Shown: positions 60,401 to 63,400 of the stretch, one piece after another | Numbering within the stretch: the first letter of the stretch is position 1 | Layout of the letters: the number at the start of each line of letters is the position of its first letter | From: Thermobifida halotolerans | Lineage (GTDB): Bacteria > Actinomycetota > Actinomycetes > Streptosporangiales > Streptosporangiaceae | Direction of reading: 5' to 3' | Assembly: GCF_003574835.2 (NCBI RefSeq) | Contig: NZ_CP063196.1 | Coordinates: 5,022,001 to 5,086,000, forward strand | DNA length: 64,000 nt | Program-made: the position numbers and the translations under genes | The notes under the pieces: generated by a model | Databases searched by the model: none | The model's input: only the letters and a program-made list of their open reading frames with translations | What the model was told of the DNA's origin: nothing

Positions 60401-63400
60401 CTGGGCCAGTCCCTCCAGTACGCCGTCGAACCCTCGTCCGCCCTCGGAGCCGGGCACGGTCAACCCGATCCGCTGGGTCTCCAGGAGTTCGCTGCCGAGC
60501 AGGTGGTCCAGTTGCCGCGAGTAGGTGTCGAGGTCGTCCTCGCGACTCCTGCCGGACTCCCGCTCCATCCTCGCGACGTCCGCTTCCAACCGCGGAACGT
60601 CGCTGTCGCTGGTCTCCTTGAATACGCCGGCCCTCTGCTCGTCACCGACGAAGACGTTGGCCCGTTCGGCGTCCGCGATGAGTTCCGCCCGGGCCTCCTT
60701 CTGGGCGTGCTCCAGGTTCCGCTCCGCCTCCTCGACGGCGCGGAGGCGGTCGGCGTACGCGGTCTCGGCCGCCGTGGCGGCCTCCTCCAGAGCGCGGACC
60801 TGCTCGTCGGGGACGCGGGTGGTCTCCCCCTCCGGTTCGACCGTGGTCTCGGTCCGGACGGTGTCCCCGGGAGGCGTTCGGAGTTCCTGCTCCAGGAGTT
60901 GCAGCCGCTTCCGCTGCTCGTCGGCCTCCTGCTTCTTCTCCCGCGCCTTCTCGGCGGCTTCGTCGCGGGCGTCGCGTGCCTGGCGGGCGGCCTGCTCGGC
61001 CGCGTCCCTGACCGACTCCAGGTGCGCCAGCCGCGCCGTCCGCAGGTTTCCTCGGGCGTCCAGCAGGTCGTGACCGACGGTCGCGGTGTTCTGGAGGGCC
61101 GCACCGTAGTCCCGCTCGATCCGGGCCCGGTCGAGTTGGTCCCGCGTCCAGTTGCGCAGGTCCCGCTCCATCGTCTGCTGCGCGGTCCGCGCCTCCTGCT
61201 CAGCTCTGGCCACGGCGCGCTCCCGCGCGGAGGCGGTCTCCGTGGCGGCTGCCCGGTCGCGGCGGGCCGCCGCGGAGTCCCGGTCCGCTGCGGCCAGGTC
61301 GGCCTGGTGGGTCCGCAGGTCCTCGTCGCGGGTCCTAACGGCCTGGTCCAGGGCCTGCGTGTGCCGCTCGACCAGGGCCTGCGCCTCCTGTTCGAGCCGG
61401 GCGGCGCGCTCGCTGTCCGTTTCGGTCGGGGGAGCGGGCTGTTCTCCCGTTTCGGTCGGGGGAGCGGGCTGTTCTCCCGTTTCGGTCGGGGGAGCGGGCT
61501 GTTCTCCCGTTTCGGTCGGGGGAGCGGGCTGTTCTCCCGTTTCGGTCGGGGGAGCGGGCTGTTCTCCCGTTTCGGTCGGGGGAGCGGGCTGGCCTTCCGT
61601 TTCGGTCGGGGGAGCGGGCTGTTCTCCCGTTTCGATCGGGGGAGCGGGCTGGCCTTCCGTCTCGGGGGCGCCGGTCCGGTCAGCGTTCGCGCGGATCTCG
61701 GCGGCCTGGTCCCGTAGGGTCTGGGCGTCCTGCCGCGCCTGGTCCAACGCGGCCTGGGCCTCCTGGACGGCCCGCTCGGAGGCTTCCGCGCGGTTCCTGG
61801 ACGCCTCGGCCTGCTGGCGGGACTGGGCGGCCCGATGGTCGGAGTTCTGCGCTCGCTGCTCGGCCTGCTCGACCCTGTTCTGCCACTCCGACCGTGTCGT
61901 GGCAGCACTGGCCGCAGCCTTGTCGTAGGCGGCCCTGGACTTGTCGTAGGCCGTCTTGGAGTCGTTCTCCCGGGTCTGCGCGGCCTCCCACCGGGCCTGC
62001 TCGGCCTGGCTCCGTCGCTGCGCCTCGTCGAACCTGCCCTGCTGCTCCGCGACTGCCCGCTCGTGGCTTCGGAGGGCCTCCGACGTCGGATCGGTGGTCA
62101 CGGGGGTGGGCTCCGGCGGCGTGTTCGTCTCCGAGACGGGGGCCGAGGCGTCGTGCCCGGTCTCGGGCGTCTGTTCGGCGGCTCCCCCCAGCTCCGGAGT
62201 ATCGGAGGCCGCGGCGACCGTTTCGTTGGCCGGAGAGAGATCGGAGGTACCGGAGGAGGTCCGGTCCACGACGGGCTCCGTTGCCGTGGGACTCTCCTGG
62301 GAGACCGCTGCGGAGGGCTGCGAAGCCTGGGAGGAGACCGTCCGTCCGGCCTCCGTCCCGGTGGGGGCCGGGGTTTCGGTGGAGGAGGGCGGCCGGTCGG
62401 CTTGAGAGGAGACCGTCTGCGGAGCCTGCTGCGAGGACCGGTTGGCCGGAGCGGCCGTCCGGTTGGGTGTGCTGTCGTTGGCGGACGGAGCGGTGCCGGC
62501 GGACCGGTTCTGCTGCTGTGTGCCTTCGGTGGTTCGGGAGTCGACTGTGGTGGTGGTTGGTGTGGGTGCGCTGGTGATCGGGGAGGAGGCGCCGGGGATC
62601 AGGGTGGTGTCGGATGTCGGGGTGGTGGTGCTCTGTTCGGAGTCAAGGGTGATGTCGTAGACGGCGAAGGCGGTGAGGGGTGGGGGGGTGGGGATGGTCA
62701 GGTTGCCGAAGGAGTCGATGCCGTTGAAGTGGGCGGTGCGCAGGGAGTTGATGAACTCTTCGGCGGCTGCTCTGTTGCGGGCCGCGTTGTCGGTGTTGTT
62801 GGTCCTGGTCCCGGTGTCTTCGGTGGTGTCGGGGGTGGTGGTCCGGATGTCGGGGGTGGTGATGGTGAGGTCGGGTGCGGTGACGGTGGGGTCGGCGGTG
62901 CTGCCGGTGTCGGTGAGGTCGGCGGTGTTCGGCCCCGTGGCGGTTTTCTGGGTGGGGGAGGTGGCCGGGGGTGTGGCGGTGCCCGGCTTGTCGGTGGGGT
63001 CGCTTTTTTCGGTGGGGGTGTTGGGTGGGGGTGGGAGGGTGATGTCTCCCATGTTTTTGAGGGTGTCGATGGTTGTGAGGCCGCCGAGGGTGGCGAGGTT
63101 TTGCAGGGCTGCGGTGGAGGCTCCGGCGACGGCGGACATGCCGGAGGCTTCCCAGCCTTTGTCGGTGAAGAGGAGGTTGGTGAGTCCTTCGCCGACGTAG
63201 CCCTCGATGGCGCCGGTGCCGGCGGCGAGTCCGGCGTCGCGGAAGCGGTGGGCCCAGGTGGTGCCGTAGGTGTCGAGGGTGGTGGTGAGGGCGTCGGGGA
63301 TGTTGTGGGAGAGGTGGTTGCGGAGGCCGGGGGGCAGGTTGGTGGTGGTGAGGGCGTCGTCGAGGCTGGTGCGGAGGTGGGGGGTGCCCCAGTTCTTGGT

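Noticed and set aside
61417-61686. Regular 30-bp repeats resembling a CRISPR array
   Set aside because: The units are tandem without unique spacers, stay in frame and encode ETGEQPAPPT; no cas gene is near.
49000-62000. Very long open frames on the plus strand opposite the giant gene
   Set aside because: They mirror the codon structure of the minus-strand gene, have Gly/Val/Arg-rich low-complexity products without domains, and lack ribosome sites. Similar mirror frames lie opposite the AAA+ and membrane-protein genes at 21.6-26.6 kb.
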